From the NCBI RefSeq assembly GCF_017815515.1, contig NZ_CP072611.1:2170001-2234000 (forward strand): 64,000 nt of DNA, written 5' to 3'. The notes beneath the pieces were generated by a model. That model worked only from the letters and a program-made list of their open reading frames with translations. It was not told where the DNA came from and ran no database searches. Positions 43,930 to 52,672 of this stretch are shown here, piece after piece (position 1 is the stretch's first letter; each line of letters starts with the position of its first letter). This stretch comes from Aureimonas populi (GTDB lineage Bacteria; Pseudomonadota; Alphaproteobacteria; Rhizobiales; Rhizobiaceae). Made by a program: the position numbers and the translations under genes.

Positions 43930-44760
43930 TTACTTGACGGCGCCGAAGGTCAGGCCGCGCACGAGCTGCTTCTGCGAGAACCAGCCGATGATCAGGATCG
44001 GCGCGATGGCCATGGTCGAGGCCGCCGAAAGCTTGGCGTAGAAATTGCCCTGCGGGCTGGAGAAGGATGCGATGAAGGCCGAGAGGGGCGCGGCGTTGGT
44101 GGTGGTGAGGTTCAGCGTCCAGAACGCCTCGTTCCAGGCCAGGATCACCGACAGCAGCACGGTGGAGGCAATGCCCGGAACGGCCATGGGCGCCAGGACC
44201 TGCGTGATCTCCTTGGCGAGCGTTGCGCCGTCCATGCGCGCCGCCTCCAGGATCTCACCCGGGATCTCCTTGAAGTAAGTGTAGAGCATCCAGACCATGA
44301 TCGGCAGGTTGATGAGGAACAGCACCCCGATCAGCCCCACGCGCGTGTCCAGGAGGTTGAAGTCGCGGAAGATCAGGGTGATCGGCACCAGCACGCCGAC
44401 GGCCGGCAGCATCTTGGTGGACAGCATCCACAGGAGCACGTCCTTGGTGCGGGGCGTGGGCGAGAAGGCCATGGCCCAGGCCGCGGGTACGGCGAAGAGC
44501 AGGCCGACCAGCGTGGAGCCGAAGGCGAGGTAGACCGAGTTGAGCGCGAAGCGGAAATAGTTCGAGCGCTCGTGGATGGCGAAATAGTTCTCCAGCGTCC
44601 AGTCGAAGAAGACGAAGCGCGGCGGAATGGAGATCGCCTGAAGCTCGGTCTTGAACGAGGTGAGCACCGTCCAGAGAACGGGGAAGAAGATCAGGAATCC
44701 GACCGTCCAGCCGAGGATGGTGAAGCCGATCTTGCGGCGGGTGGAGACTGCGCGGGCCAT
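43930..44760 (-). CDS. smoG: Polyol ABC transporter permease (SmoG type)
   Basis: A 276-residue inner-membrane permease with six helices of the CUT1 (MalG) type. The cytoplasmic EAA loop reads [26 protein letters not shown] long periplasmic loop (about 45-75) is typical for the second permease of sorbitol/mannitol systems. It starts 12 bases after smoF. Confidence 0.9.
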   Translation of the reverse strand: MARAVSTRRKIGFTILGWTVGFLIFFPVLWTVLTSFKTELQAISIPPRFVFFDWTLENYFAIHERSNYFRFALNSVYLAFGSTLVGLLFAVPAAWAMAFSPTPRTKDVLLWMLSTKMLPAVGVLVPITLIFRDFNLLDTRVGLIGVLFLINLPIMVWMLYTYFKEIPGEILEAARMDGATLAKEITQVLAPMAVPGIASTVLLSVILAWNEAFWTLNLTTTNAAPLSAFIASFSSPQGNFYAKLSAASTMAIAPILIIGWFSQKQLVRGLTFGAVK

Positions 44761-44772
44761 GGATTCGTCTCC

Positions 44773-45645
44773 CTACGCGTCGAGATTCTTGCCGATGAGG
44801 CGGATGAGGAAGAAGGCGACGATATTGGCGAGGATGACCGCCACGATGCCGCCCGCCGAAGCGCCGCCCACATCGAACTGGAGGAGCGCCTGGGAGTAGA
44901 CGAGATAGGGGATGTTCGTCGTCTGCAGGCCCGGCCCGCCGCTCGTCGTCACGTAGATCTCGGCGAAGATGGAGAGCAGGAAGATCGTCTGGATGAGGAT
45001 CACGACGGTGATGGCGCGCGCCATGTGCGGCAGCGTGATGTACCAGAAGATCGAGAGCACGCCGGCCCCGTCCATCTCCGCCGCCTCCTTCTGGTCCTCC
45101 GAGAGGGACTGGAGGGCCGTGAGCAGGATCAGCGTGGAGAAGGGCAGCCATTGCCAGGCGACGATGATGATGACGGCGGTGAGCGGCGCGGTGGAGAACC
45201 AGTCGATCGCACCCAGGCCGATGAAGTTCAGGAACTGCCCGATCACCCCGTAGACGGGGTTCATCATCATGTTCTTCCACACCAGCGCCGCGACCGTGGG
45301 CATGACGAAGAAGGGCGCGATCACCAGAAGGCGCACGATGTTGACGCCGTAGAAGGCCTGGTCGAGCAGGAGCGCGAGCAGGATGCCGCCGCCGACCGTG
45401 ATGACGAGGACGCCGAGCACGAGGGCCAGCGTGTTGCGCAGCGCGGTGAAGAAAGCCGGATCGGACAGGAAGAAGCGGTAGTTCGTCAGCCCGATGAAGG
45501 GCGTGTCGCCCGGATTGAACAGATTGTAGTTGAGCGTGGAGAAATAGAGCGTCAGCGACAGCGGCACGATCATCCAGATCAGGAGCGCGATCACCGAAGG
45601 CGCCATCATCAGGCGCGCGGCCGATTTGGTCTGTGTCGTCGCCAT
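44773..45645 (-). CDS. smoF: Polyol ABC transporter permease (SmoF type)
   Basis: A 290-residue MalF-type permease with six helices. The EAA loop is KEAAEMDGAGVLSIFWYITLPHM. It pairs with SmoG to form the polyol channel. The gap to the binding-protein gene upstream is 245 bases and contains a long palindrome, unusual inside such an operon. Confidence 0.9.
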   Translation of the reverse strand: MATTQTKSAARLMMAPSVIALLIWMIVPLSLTLYFSTLNYNLFNPGDTPFIGLTNYRFFLSDPAFFTALRNTLALVLGVLVITVGGGILLALLLDQAFYGVNIVRLLVIAPFFVMPTVAALVWKNMMMNPVYGVIGQFLNFIGLGAIDWFSTAPLTAVIIIVAWQWLPFSTLILLTALQSLSEDQKEAAEMDGAGVLSIFWYITLPHMARAITVVILIQTIFLLSIFAEIYVTTSGGPGLQTTNIPYLVYSQALLQFDVGGASAGGIVAVILANIVAFFLIRLIGKNLDA

Positions 45646-45674
45646 GGGTCCGGTGCCTTCCTCCAGGCTTTTCG

Positions 45675-45803
45675 CGTCATTCCGGCCCCTGGCCGGAATT
45701 CATGCCGTTCCTCGCCGAAAGCCGGGACGCCCGCCGTGCCGCCTCGTCGCCCATCCGGCGGCGCATGGCCCGGCATGGGTGCCGGCTCGGGGCCGGGACG
45801 ACG
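45675..45803. repeat. Long imperfect palindrome (RIME/REP-like)
   Basis: The outer arms 45675-45689 and 45789-45803 match 13 of 15 as reverse complements; the inner arms near 45692-45707 and 45771-45786 match 13 of 16. A tight hairpin ATTCCGGCC-CCT-GGCCGGAAT lies within the left part. Total length is 129 bases. Such mosaic palindromes are dispersed between genes in rhizobia. It sits between smoE and smoF and may reduce readthrough so that more binding protein than permease is made. Confidence 0.65.
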
Positions 45804-45890
45804 AAGGGGGAAGGGCGGCGTTGCGTCATCGGCGGATCGGGCGGGACGCCCCCACGGGAGGGACGCCCCTTCGTCTCGCCTGGGAGGCGG

Positions 45891-47207
45891 TTACTGGATG
45901 TAGCCGGCGCGCGTCATCTCGCGGGTCGCGGCGGCCTGGGCCGAGGCGAGGGCCTGATCGACGCTCATGCTGCCGGAGACGGCGGCCGCCATCTGCTGGC
46001 CGACGGCGGTGCCGAGACCCTGGAACTCCGGGATCGCCGCGAACTGGAGGCCCACATAGGGCTTGTCGTCGGTGATCGAGGGGTCCGCGTTGTCGATCGC
46101 GTTCAGCGTCGCCTGCGCGAACGGCGCCTCGGCCGTATACTGCGCGTTCTCATAGAGCGAGGTGCGGGTGCCGGGAGGCACGTTGGCCCAGCCCTCGTTC
46201 TCGGCCACGAGCTCCAGATAGGCCCTGGAGGTCGCCCAGGCGATGAAGGTTTCCGCCGCTTCCGCCTTCTGCGAGCCGGCGGGGATGGCCAGCGACCACG
46301 CCCACAGCCAGTTCGCGCCGTTGTTCGGGCAATTGTCGATGCCGCACGGGAAGGGCGCGAAGCCGACATTCTCCGCGACCTGGCTCTCCTCGGGATTCGT
46401 CACGAAGGAGGCCGCCACGGTCGCGTCCATCCACATGGCGCAGCGGCCCTGGTTGAAGAGCGAGAGGTTCTCGTTGAAGCCGTTGGAGGCCGCACCCGGA
46501 GGGCCGTACTCGGTCATCATCTGCACATATTGCGTCACCGCCGTGCGCCAGCCCTCGCCTTCGAACTGCGGTTGCCAGCTCGCGTCGAAATAATTGGCGC
46601 CGAAGGAGCGGGCCATGGCGCCGAGGAAGGCCATGTTCTCGCCCCAGCCCGGCTTGCCGCGCAGGCAGATGCCGTAGACGTCCGAATTCTGCTCGGTGAT
46701 GGTCCGGGCGGCCTCGGCGACGAACTCCCATGTCGGCGCTTCCGGCATCTCCAGCCCGGCCGCCTCGAAGAGGTCCGTGCGGTAGAGCGTCATCGCGCTC
46801 TCGGCGTAGAAGGGCGCGGCATAGAGCGTGCCGTCGGCCGAGAGAGCCTCGCGGATCGGGGGCAGGATGTCGTCGACATCGTAGTCCTCACCCAGATTGT
46901 TCAGCGGCAGCAGCCACTCGTTCGCGGCCCAGATCGGCACTTCGTAGGTGCCGATGGTCATCACGTCGAACTGCCCGCCGCTGGTGGCGATGTCGGTCGT
47001 CACGCGCTGGCGCAGGACGTTCTCCTCCAGCGTGACCCAGTTGAGCGCGATGTCGGGATGCTTCTCGGTGAAATCCTGCGTCAGACCCTGCATGCGGATC
47101 ATGTCGCCGTTGTTGACGGTGCCGATGGTGAGCGTCGTCTGGGCTCCGGCGGTGCCGGCAAGGGCCAGCAACGAAACGGCGCCCGCAGCGAGTGCGCGGT
47201 GAAACAT
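45891..47207 (-). CDS. smoE: Polyol ABC transporter substrate-binding protein (SmoE type)
   Basis: A 438-residue periplasmic protein of the CUT1 family that captures sorbitol, mannitol or related polyols. A signal peptide (1-22, ending GTAGAQ) is followed by TTLTIGTVNNGDMIRMQ and ALNWVTLEENVLRQRVTTDIA, the N-lobe pattern of sorbitol/mannitol binding proteins. Other marks are FYAESAMTLYR and GWGENMAFLG. GGGAGG lies 11 bases before the ATG at 47207. It is the first gene after the predicted operon promoter. Confidence 0.9.
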   Translation of the reverse strand: MFHRALAAGAVSLLALAGTAGAQTTLTIGTVNNGDMIRMQGLTQDFTEKHPDIALNWVTLEENVLRQRVTTDIATSGGQFDVMTIGTYEVPIWAANEWLLPLNNLGEDYDVDDILPPIREALSADGTLYAAPFYAESAMTLYRTDLFEAAGLEMPEAPTWEFVAEAARTITEQNSDVYGICLRGKPGWGENMAFLGAMARSFGANYFDASWQPQFEGEGWRTAVTQYVQMMTEYGPPGAASNGFNENLSLFNQGRCAMWMDATVAASFVTNPEESQVAENVGFAPFPCGIDNCPNNGANWLWAWSLAIPAGSQKAEAAETFIAWATSRAYLELVAENEGWANVPPGTRTSLYENAQYTAEAPFAQATLNAIDNADPSITDDKPYVGLQFAAIPEFQGLGTAVGQQMAAAVSGSMSVDQALASAQAAATREMTRAGYIQ

Positions 47208-47229
47208 GTCGGAAAGCCTCCCAGCTCGT

Positions 47230-47283
47230 TTGAGCAAATACTCAATGCCGGGGCAAATTCTCACTACAACTGCACGCTGTCAA
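47230..47283 (-). promoter_or_regulatory. Predicted smoE operon promoter with paired operator-like sites
   Basis: On the minus strand TTGACA (47283-47278) is a perfect -35 box; GAATTT (47260-47255) stands 17 bases downstream as a -10. TTGAG-CAAATA-CTCAA (47230-47245) is a perfect inverted repeat. Its core GCAAATACTCA recurs as GCAAATTCTCA at 47253-47263, 19 bases away on the same face of the helix. The sites cover the -10 and start region, so the SorC-type regulator encoded next door could repress there. Confidence 0.55.
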
Positions 47284-47353
47284 CGGAAATGCGTTCCGCG
47301 TCGCACCATCGTGGCGACCGGCGATCACTCTCCTGCGTTGTAGTTCTTTGCCG

Positions 47354-48310
47354 TCAGGCGGCCAGCAGCCGCTCGCTCGTCGCCTCGTCGGTGATGAGCC
47401 CGCTGACGAGCCCGCCGCTGAGCGCCGCGCGAATCGCCGGCAGTTTCCGCTCTCCCATCGCCAGCGCGATGGATTCGGCCCCCGGCCCGGCCGGAAGCGG
47501 GACGCTGGCCACCCGCTCGTTATAGGCGCAGTCGATGATCCGCCCCTGCGCGTCGAAGGCCCAGCCGACGATCTCGCCCACCGCGCCGAGGCCCACGAGG
47601 TCCGCGCATTCCTCGGCCGTGATGTAGCCGTCCTTCACCAGGGGCGCGTCCGGGCCGATCTCGCCCACGCCCACGAAGACGACGCCGGCCCCGGCCGCGA
47701 GCGAGAGGGTGCGCCTGACCACCTTCTGCTCGTGCAGGAGCGCCCGCTCCTGAGGGCTGGAGACGACGACGGGCAGGGGCATGGGATGATGCGGCGCGCG
47801 GATCGCGTCCGCCATGGAGAAGATGACGTTGTAGACCGAGGCCGAGCCGTCGAGCGTGATGTTGCCCGTCAGCGATACGATGCGATGTTGCGGGCAGTCC
47901 ATCGGCGGTAGGTGCTCGACGGCGGCCTTGAGCGTGCGCCCGGTTCCCATGGCGATGATCAGCGGCTCGCTCTGGCGCAGGCGCCGCTCCATCTCCGCCG
48001 CGCCGGCCAGCGCGATGCCGAGCGTGGTGGAGGGGGAGGACGCGTCCGAGGGCACGACTTCGGCGAAGGACAGGCCGAACCGCTCGCGCAGCCGCCGCGC
48101 GAGATCGAGGCAGGCCGCGATGGGGTGGTCGATCCGCACCTTCACAAGGCCCGCGCTGACCGACAGGGAAACGAGGCGCTGGGCGCTCTGGCGCGAGATC
48201 TGCAAGGTCTGGGCGATCTCGTCCTGCGTCTTGCCGGCCACGTAGTAGAGCCAGCCCGCGCGCGCCGCATCGTCGAGGCGTGCGGCCTCGTCCTGTCTCG
48301 TCCTCGCCAT
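47354..48310 (-). CDS. SorC/DeoR-type sugar-binding transcriptional regulator
   Basis: A 318-residue regulator. The N-terminal helix-turn-helix is YYVAGKTQDEIAQTLQISRQ, then a SorC-type effector domain. That domain has IAMGTGRTLKAAVEHL, VVFVGVGEIGPDAPLVKDGYI and CAYNERVASVPL. This family controls sorbitol, ribitol and erythritol operons and responds to phosphorylated or free sugars. The start MARTRQDEA has GGGAGG upstream. It lies directly upstream of the smoE promoter on the same strand, and probably also regulates itself by readthrough or a separate promoter. Confidence 0.9.
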   Translation of the reverse strand: MARTRQDEAARLDDAARAGWLYYVAGKTQDEIAQTLQISRQSAQRLVSLSVSAGLVKVRIDHPIAACLDLARRLRERFGLSFAEVVPSDASSPSTTLGIALAGAAEMERRLRQSEPLIIAMGTGRTLKAAVEHLPPMDCPQHRIVSLTGNITLDGSASVYNVIFSMADAIRAPHHPMPLPVVVSSPQERALLHEQKVVRRTLSLAAGAGVVFVGVGEIGPDAPLVKDGYITAEECADLVGLGAVGEIVGWAFDAQGRIIDCAYNERVASVPLPAGPGAESIALAMGERKLPAIRAALSGGLVSGLITDEATSERLLAA

Positions 48311-48398
48311 CTCGTCTTGCCTCCCGGCGGATTCCGGACCTCTATGTCGCGTGAAGCGCCGGCCGCGGCAAGCATCCTGTGGGTGCAGGGCTCCTGGC

Positions 48399-49145
48399 CT
48401 ACCCCGCGCAGCGGTCCGTGTCCTGCCGGCGCTGGTCCTCCAGATGGGTGCAAAGGGCCGCAAGGTCGTCGATCACCAGATCGGCCAGGCCGTCGAGGGC
48501 GGCGCGCGCGGCCGGCGTGCGGGCCAGCCCCACGGCCAGCGCGCCGGCCGCCTTGGCGGCGGCCATGTCGTGGCCCGTGTCGCCGATCATCGCCACCTCC
48601 TCGGGCGCCGCGCCGATGGCGCGGGCGAAGGCGTGGACCATGCCCGGCCCGGGCTTGGAGCCATGGCCGCTGTCGTAGCCCGCCACGAAGGCGAAGCGCT
48701 CGCGCACGCCAAGGCGCTCCAGATGCGCATGGGCCGCGCTCTGCGTGTCGTTGGTGGCCAGGCCCACCGCCAGTCCCATGGCGAGGATCGCATCGAGGCC
48801 TGGCGCCACGTCCTCGTAGCCGGTCAGCGAGACGAGGCTGTGCTCGTGGAAGAGCGCGTTCATGCGGGCGGCGAACCGCGCGTCGAACGGCACGCCCAGA
48901 AGCCGCGCCCAGACGGGCCCGAACTCGTCCGGCGCGCCCGCGATGATGGGCGAGGCCACCTCGAAGCTTCTCTTCTGCGGATCGAACCCGGCGGCCTCGG
49001 CCAGCCGCGCGGCCTTGGCGGGGTCGCCCTGCGCCAGCGCGGCCACCACGGCGGCTGTCGCGGGCCCCCAGGTCGCCTCGAAGTCGAGCAGCGTCCCGTC
49101 CTTGTCGAAGAGGATGCCCTTCAGCGCCGGCCGGTCCCGCCTCAT
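48399..49145 (-). CDS. HAD-superfamily phosphatase (phosphoglycolate phosphatase-like)
   Basis: A 248-residue HAD hydrolase. Motif I is ILFDKDGTLLDF (nucleophile Asp14), motif II is LATNDTQS, motif III Lys is in SKPGPGMV, and motif IV is EEVAMIGDTGHDM. An alpha-helical cap follows motif I. Substrates of this subgroup are small phosphate esters. The start codon overlaps the stop of the transporter ATPase gene by four bases, which suggests that the imported compound, or a product of it, is dephosphorylated. Confidence 0.88.
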   Translation of the reverse strand: MRRDRPALKGILFDKDGTLLDFEATWGPATAAVVAALAQGDPAKAARLAEAAGFDPQKRSFEVASPIIAGAPDEFGPVWARLLGVPFDARFAARMNALFHEHSLVSLTGYEDVAPGLDAILAMGLAVGLATNDTQSAAHAHLERLGVRERFAFVAGYDSGHGSKPGPGMVHAFARAIGAAPEEVAMIGDTGHDMAAAKAAGALAVGLARTPAARAALDGLADLVIDDLAALCTHLEDQRRQDTDRCAG

Positions 49146-50773
49146 GCGCCCGCCCCCTCCAGGTCGCGCCTTTCCGCCAGAACCTCTTCCAGCCACCCGA
49201 GCCGCATCTCCGGCACCGAGGCCAGCAGCTTTTCGGTGTAGTCGTCGAAGGGCGGGGAGAGCACTTGCGACTTGGCGCCGAAGCGCACCACGCGGCCGCG
49301 ATGCATGACGGCCACCGAATCGGCGATGGCGCGCACGGTGGCGATGTCGTGGGTGATGAAGAGGTAGGACAGGCCCTTTTCCGCCTGCAACCGCGCGAGA
49401 AGATCGAGAATGCCGTCGGCCACCAGAGGATCGAGCGCGGAGGTGGGCTCGTCGCACAGGATGATCTCGGGATCGGCCGCCAGCGCGCGGGCGATCGCCA
49501 CGCGCTGCTTCTGCCCGCCCGAAAGCTCGGCCGGGTAGCGGTCGATGAAGCCTTCGCCCATCTCGATCTGGTCGAGAAGCTCCTTTACCCGCGCCGTCTT
49601 TCCGGCCCCGCGCAGGCCGAAATAGAAGGTGAGCGGGCGCCCGAGGATCTGGCGCACCGTATGGCGCGGATTCATGGCCGTGTCGGCCATCTGGTAGATC
49701 ATCTGCACCTTGCGCAGATCCTCGCGCGTGCGATCCTTCAGCCGCGCGGTCAGCGGCTTGCCCTCGAACAGGACGGAGCCGGAGGAGGGGGCCAGAAGCC
49801 CCGTGACGACGCGCGCGAGGGTGGACTTGCCCGAGCCCGATTCGCCCACCACCGCGAGCGTCTGCCCCTTCGGCAGGTGCATGGACACGTCGAACAGGAC
49901 GGGCGTCTGGCCGTAGGCCGCGGACACCCCCTCGATGGAGAGCGCCCGCCCGCCCTGGTCGGGCGCCTCCGGCTTCTCGTGACGGCGCACGCCGATGAGC
50001 TTGCGCGTATACTCCTCGCGCGGGGCCTCGATGATCTGCGCCGTCGGCCCGTATTCCACCGTCCGCCCGTGCCGCAGCACCATGATGTCGTCGGCGATCT
50101 GCGCGACGACGGCAAGGTCGTGCGTGACGTAGATCGCCGAGGAGCGCGTCTCCGCCAGCGCCGCCTTGATGGCGACGAGAACGCCGATCTGCGTCGTCAC
50201 GTCGAGCGCGGTGGTGGGCTCGTCGAAGACGATGAGGTCGGGGCAGGTCACGAGCGCCATCGCCGTCATCGCCCGCTGGAGCTGGCCGCCCGAGACCTGA
50301 TGGGGATAGCGCCGGCCGAAATGGTCCGGGTCCGGCAGGCCGAGGACCGTGAACAGGCGGCGCGCCCGGGTCTGGGCCTGCGCGCGGCTCATCGTGCCAT
50401 GGGCCAGCGCCGTTTCCACGATCTGGTCCCCCAGCCGGTGGGCGGGGTTGAACGCGGCGGCCGCGGACTGCGCGACATAGGCGACGCGCGCGCCGCGAAG
50501 CTCGCGCACCTGCCCCGGCTTCATGGCCAGGAGGTCCTTGCCCAGAAGCCGCACCTTGCCGCCGGTGATCTCGACCCCGCCGCGCCCGTAGGCGAGGGCG
50601 GAAAGGCCGATGGTGGACTTGCCGGCGCCCGACTCGCCGATCAGCCCCAGCACCTTGCCGGGCGCGATGGAGAAGGACACGTCGTCCACGATGGTCAGCC
50701 GGCGCGGCGCCTCGCCGGGCGTGTGGGCGGTGGCCTCGATCCTGAGGTTCTCGACGGACAGAACGGTTTCCAT
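49142..50773 (-). CDS. ABC transporter ATPase, duplicated (DppD-DppF type fusion)
   Basis: A 543-residue protein with two complete ATPase domains for a dipeptide/opine-type importer. Domain 1 has LIGESGAGKST, signature SGGQLQRAM and LIVFDEPTTALD. Domain 2 has VVGESGSGKST, SGGQKQRVAIARAL and IILCDEPTSALD. Both sets of catalytic residues look intact. Fusion into one chain is common in rhizobial Dpp/Opp-like systems. The start overlaps the permease stop by one base. Confidence 0.9.
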   Translation of the reverse strand: METVLSVENLRIEATAHTPGEAPRRLTIVDDVSFSIAPGKVLGLIGESGAGKSTIGLSALAYGRGGVEITGGKVRLLGKDLLAMKPGQVRELRGARVAYVAQSAAAAFNPAHRLGDQIVETALAHGTMSRAQAQTRARRLFTVLGLPDPDHFGRRYPHQVSGGQLQRAMTAMALVTCPDLIVFDEPTTALDVTTQIGVLVAIKAALAETRSSAIYVTHDLAVVAQIADDIMVLRHGRTVEYGPTAQIIEAPREEYTRKLIGVRRHEKPEAPDQGGRALSIEGVSAAYGQTPVLFDVSMHLPKGQTLAVVGESGSGKSTLARVVTGLLAPSSGSVLFEGKPLTARLKDRTREDLRKVQMIYQMADTAMNPRHTVRQILGRPLTFYFGLRGAGKTARVKELLDQIEMGEGFIDRYPAELSGGQKQRVAIARALAADPEIILCDEPTSALDPLVADGILDLLARLQAEKGLSYLFITHDIATVRAIADSVAVMHRGRVVRFGAKSQVLSPPFDDYTEKLLASVPEMRLGWLEEVLAERRDLEGAGA

Positions 50774-51588
50774 CAGCCCCGCCCTCCCTTCAGGCTCGAC
50801 GTGCGGTTCAGCAGCCAGTCCACCACCAGATTGACCGAGATGGACAGAAGGGCGATGGCCGCGCCGGGAATCAGCGCGGCGGAGACGCCGAACAGGATGC
50901 CGTCCCTGTTGTCGCGCACCATGCCGCCCCAGTCGGCGGCCGGCGGCTGGATGCCGAGGCCGAGGAAGGACAGGGTGGACAAAAAGAGCACCGCGAAGGC
51001 GAAGCGCAGGCCGAACTCGGCCAGCAGCGGGGAAAGCGCGTTGGGCAGGATCTCGCGGAACACGATCCACAGCGTGCCTTCGCCCCGCAGCCGTGCCGCT
51101 TCCACGAAGTCCATCACCGCGATGTCCACCGCCACGGCGCGGCCGAGGCGGAAGACGCGGGTGGAATCGAGCACCGCCATCACCGCGACCAGGATGCCGA
51201 GCTGCTGGGGCAGGGCCGCCAGCACGACGAGGGCGAAGATCAGCGTGGGGATCGACATGAGCAGGTCGTTGAAGCGCGACAGCACCTGGTCCGTCCAGCC
51301 GCGCATCGCCGCGGCCACGAAGGACAGGATCGTGCCGGCCAGGAAGGCCAGAACCGTGGCCGCCAGCGCGACGCCGATCGTGGTGCGCGCGCCCCAGATG
51401 AGGCGGGAGAGAAGGTCGCGGCCCAGATTGTCGGTGCCCAGCCAGAACTCGCCGCCGACCGGCAGCCAGACGTCGCCCACCACCTGCCGCTCCCCATAGG
51501 GCGCGATCCACGGCGCGAAGAGGGCGCAGGTGAGGGCGAGCGCGACGCCGGCCATGCCGATCCAGGCGGAAAAGGGAACGCGCCTCAT
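50773..51588 (-). CDS. ABC transporter permease (DppC type)
   Basis: A 271-residue permease with about six helices. The family loop WLGTDNLGRDLLSRLIWGAR follows helix 1, and the EAA-like loop is EAARLRGEGTLWIVFREILPNAL. It forms the channel with the preceding DppB-type protein. Its start overlaps that gene's end by four bases. Confidence 0.92.
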   Translation of the reverse strand: MRRVPFSAWIGMAGVALALTCALFAPWIAPYGERQVVGDVWLPVGGEFWLGTDNLGRDLLSRLIWGARTTIGVALAATVLAFLAGTILSFVAAAMRGWTDQVLSRFNDLLMSIPTLIFALVVLAALPQQLGILVAVMAVLDSTRVFRLGRAVAVDIAVMDFVEAARLRGEGTLWIVFREILPNALSPLLAEFGLRFAFAVLFLSTLSFLGLGIQPPAADWGGMVRDNRDGILFGVSAALIPGAAIALLSISVNLVVDWLLNRTSSLKGGRG

Positions 51589-52670
51589 CGCGGATGCCTC
51601 AGTCGTGGATTGCTCACGATGCCCAGAATGTCGGCCAGCGTGTTGAGGACGATGTAGACGGCGGCGAAGATGAGGCCGCAGGCCTGCACCACCGGCATGT
51701 CACGCACCGAGACCGCGTCCACCAGATACTGCCCCATGCCCGGATAGACGAAGACGACCTCCACCACGACCACGCCCACCACGAGGTAGGCAAGGTTCAG
51801 CGCCACCACGTTGATGACGGGCGCCAGGGCGTTCGGCGCGGCATGGCGGGCGATGACGGTGAGGCGCGACAGCCCCTTCAGCTCCGCCGTCTCGATATAG
51901 GCCGAGGACATGACGTTGAGGATCGCGGCGCGCGTCATGCGCATCATATGGGCCAGCACCACGAGCACGAGCGTGGCGCAGGGCAGCGCGATGGTGGCGA
52001 GCCGCTCGCCGAGGCCCATGCCGGAATGGACCGTCGCCGGAAAGGCGAACCACCCCGTGTTCACGGCGAAGAACAGGATGAGCAGGTAGCCGACGAAGAA
52101 TTCCGGCAGCGAGATGGCCGCCAGCGAGACGACGTTGATCGCCCGGTCCGCGAGGCGGTCGCGATAGAGCACGGCCAGCATGCCGAGGCCGATGGCGAGC
52201 GGCACCGAGACGATGGCGGCGGCGGCGGCGAGGAACAGCGTGTTGCCCAGCCGCAGGCCGATCTGGTCGGCCACCGGCCGCCCGCTGGCCCAGGAGGAGC
52301 CGAAATCGCCCTGCACGATGCCGCCGAGCCACTGGAAGTAGCGGGTGAGCGCCGGCTGGTCGAGGCCGAGCTCGGCGCGGATATTGGCCACGGCCTGGGG
52401 CGTCGCGCTTTGGCCGAGATAGGTCTGCGCGAAGTCTCCCGGCAGCGCCTCCACGCCCAGGAAGAGCAGCATGGACACGGCGAGGAGGAGGCCGATGCCG
52501 AGCAATATCCGCTGCCCGATCAGCGAAAGGAGCGGATGGCGCGCGAACCAGGATGATGTCGAGCCGGGGGGCGGATTGGTAGGGAGGGGCTGGCCCGCAG
52601 AGGACGACGGGCCGGAGCCCGCCGCGCTGTCGTTCTGCGGGCCGGCGGTGTCGGCCTGCGAGGGAATCAC
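51585..52670 (-). CDS. ABC transporter permease (DppB type)
   Basis: A 361-residue permease. It has ALPGDFAQTYLGQSATPQAV, GDFGSSWASGRPVADQI and the EAA-type loop AYIETAELKGLSRLTVIARHA. The GTG start at 52670 lies two bases after the binding-protein stop. It gives a Pro/Ser/Gly-rich N-terminal extension of about 45 residues before helix 1. DppB-type proteins normally lack this, so a later start within the extension is possible. Confidence 0.88.
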   Translation of the reverse strand: MIPSQADTAGPQNDSAAGSGPSSSAGQPLPTNPPPGSTSSWFARHPLLSLIGQRILLGIGLLLAVSMLLFLGVEALPGDFAQTYLGQSATPQAVANIRAELGLDQPALTRYFQWLGGIVQGDFGSSWASGRPVADQIGLRLGNTLFLAAAAAIVSVPLAIGLGMLAVLYRDRLADRAINVVSLAAISLPEFFVGYLLILFFAVNTGWFAFPATVHSGMGLGERLATIALPCATLVLVVLAHMMRMTRAAILNVMSSAYIETAELKGLSRLTVIARHAAPNALAPVINVVALNLAYLVVGVVVVEVVFVYPGMGQYLVDAVSVRDMPVVQACGLIFAAVYIVLNTLADILGIVSNPRLRHPR

Positions 52671-52672
52671 GC

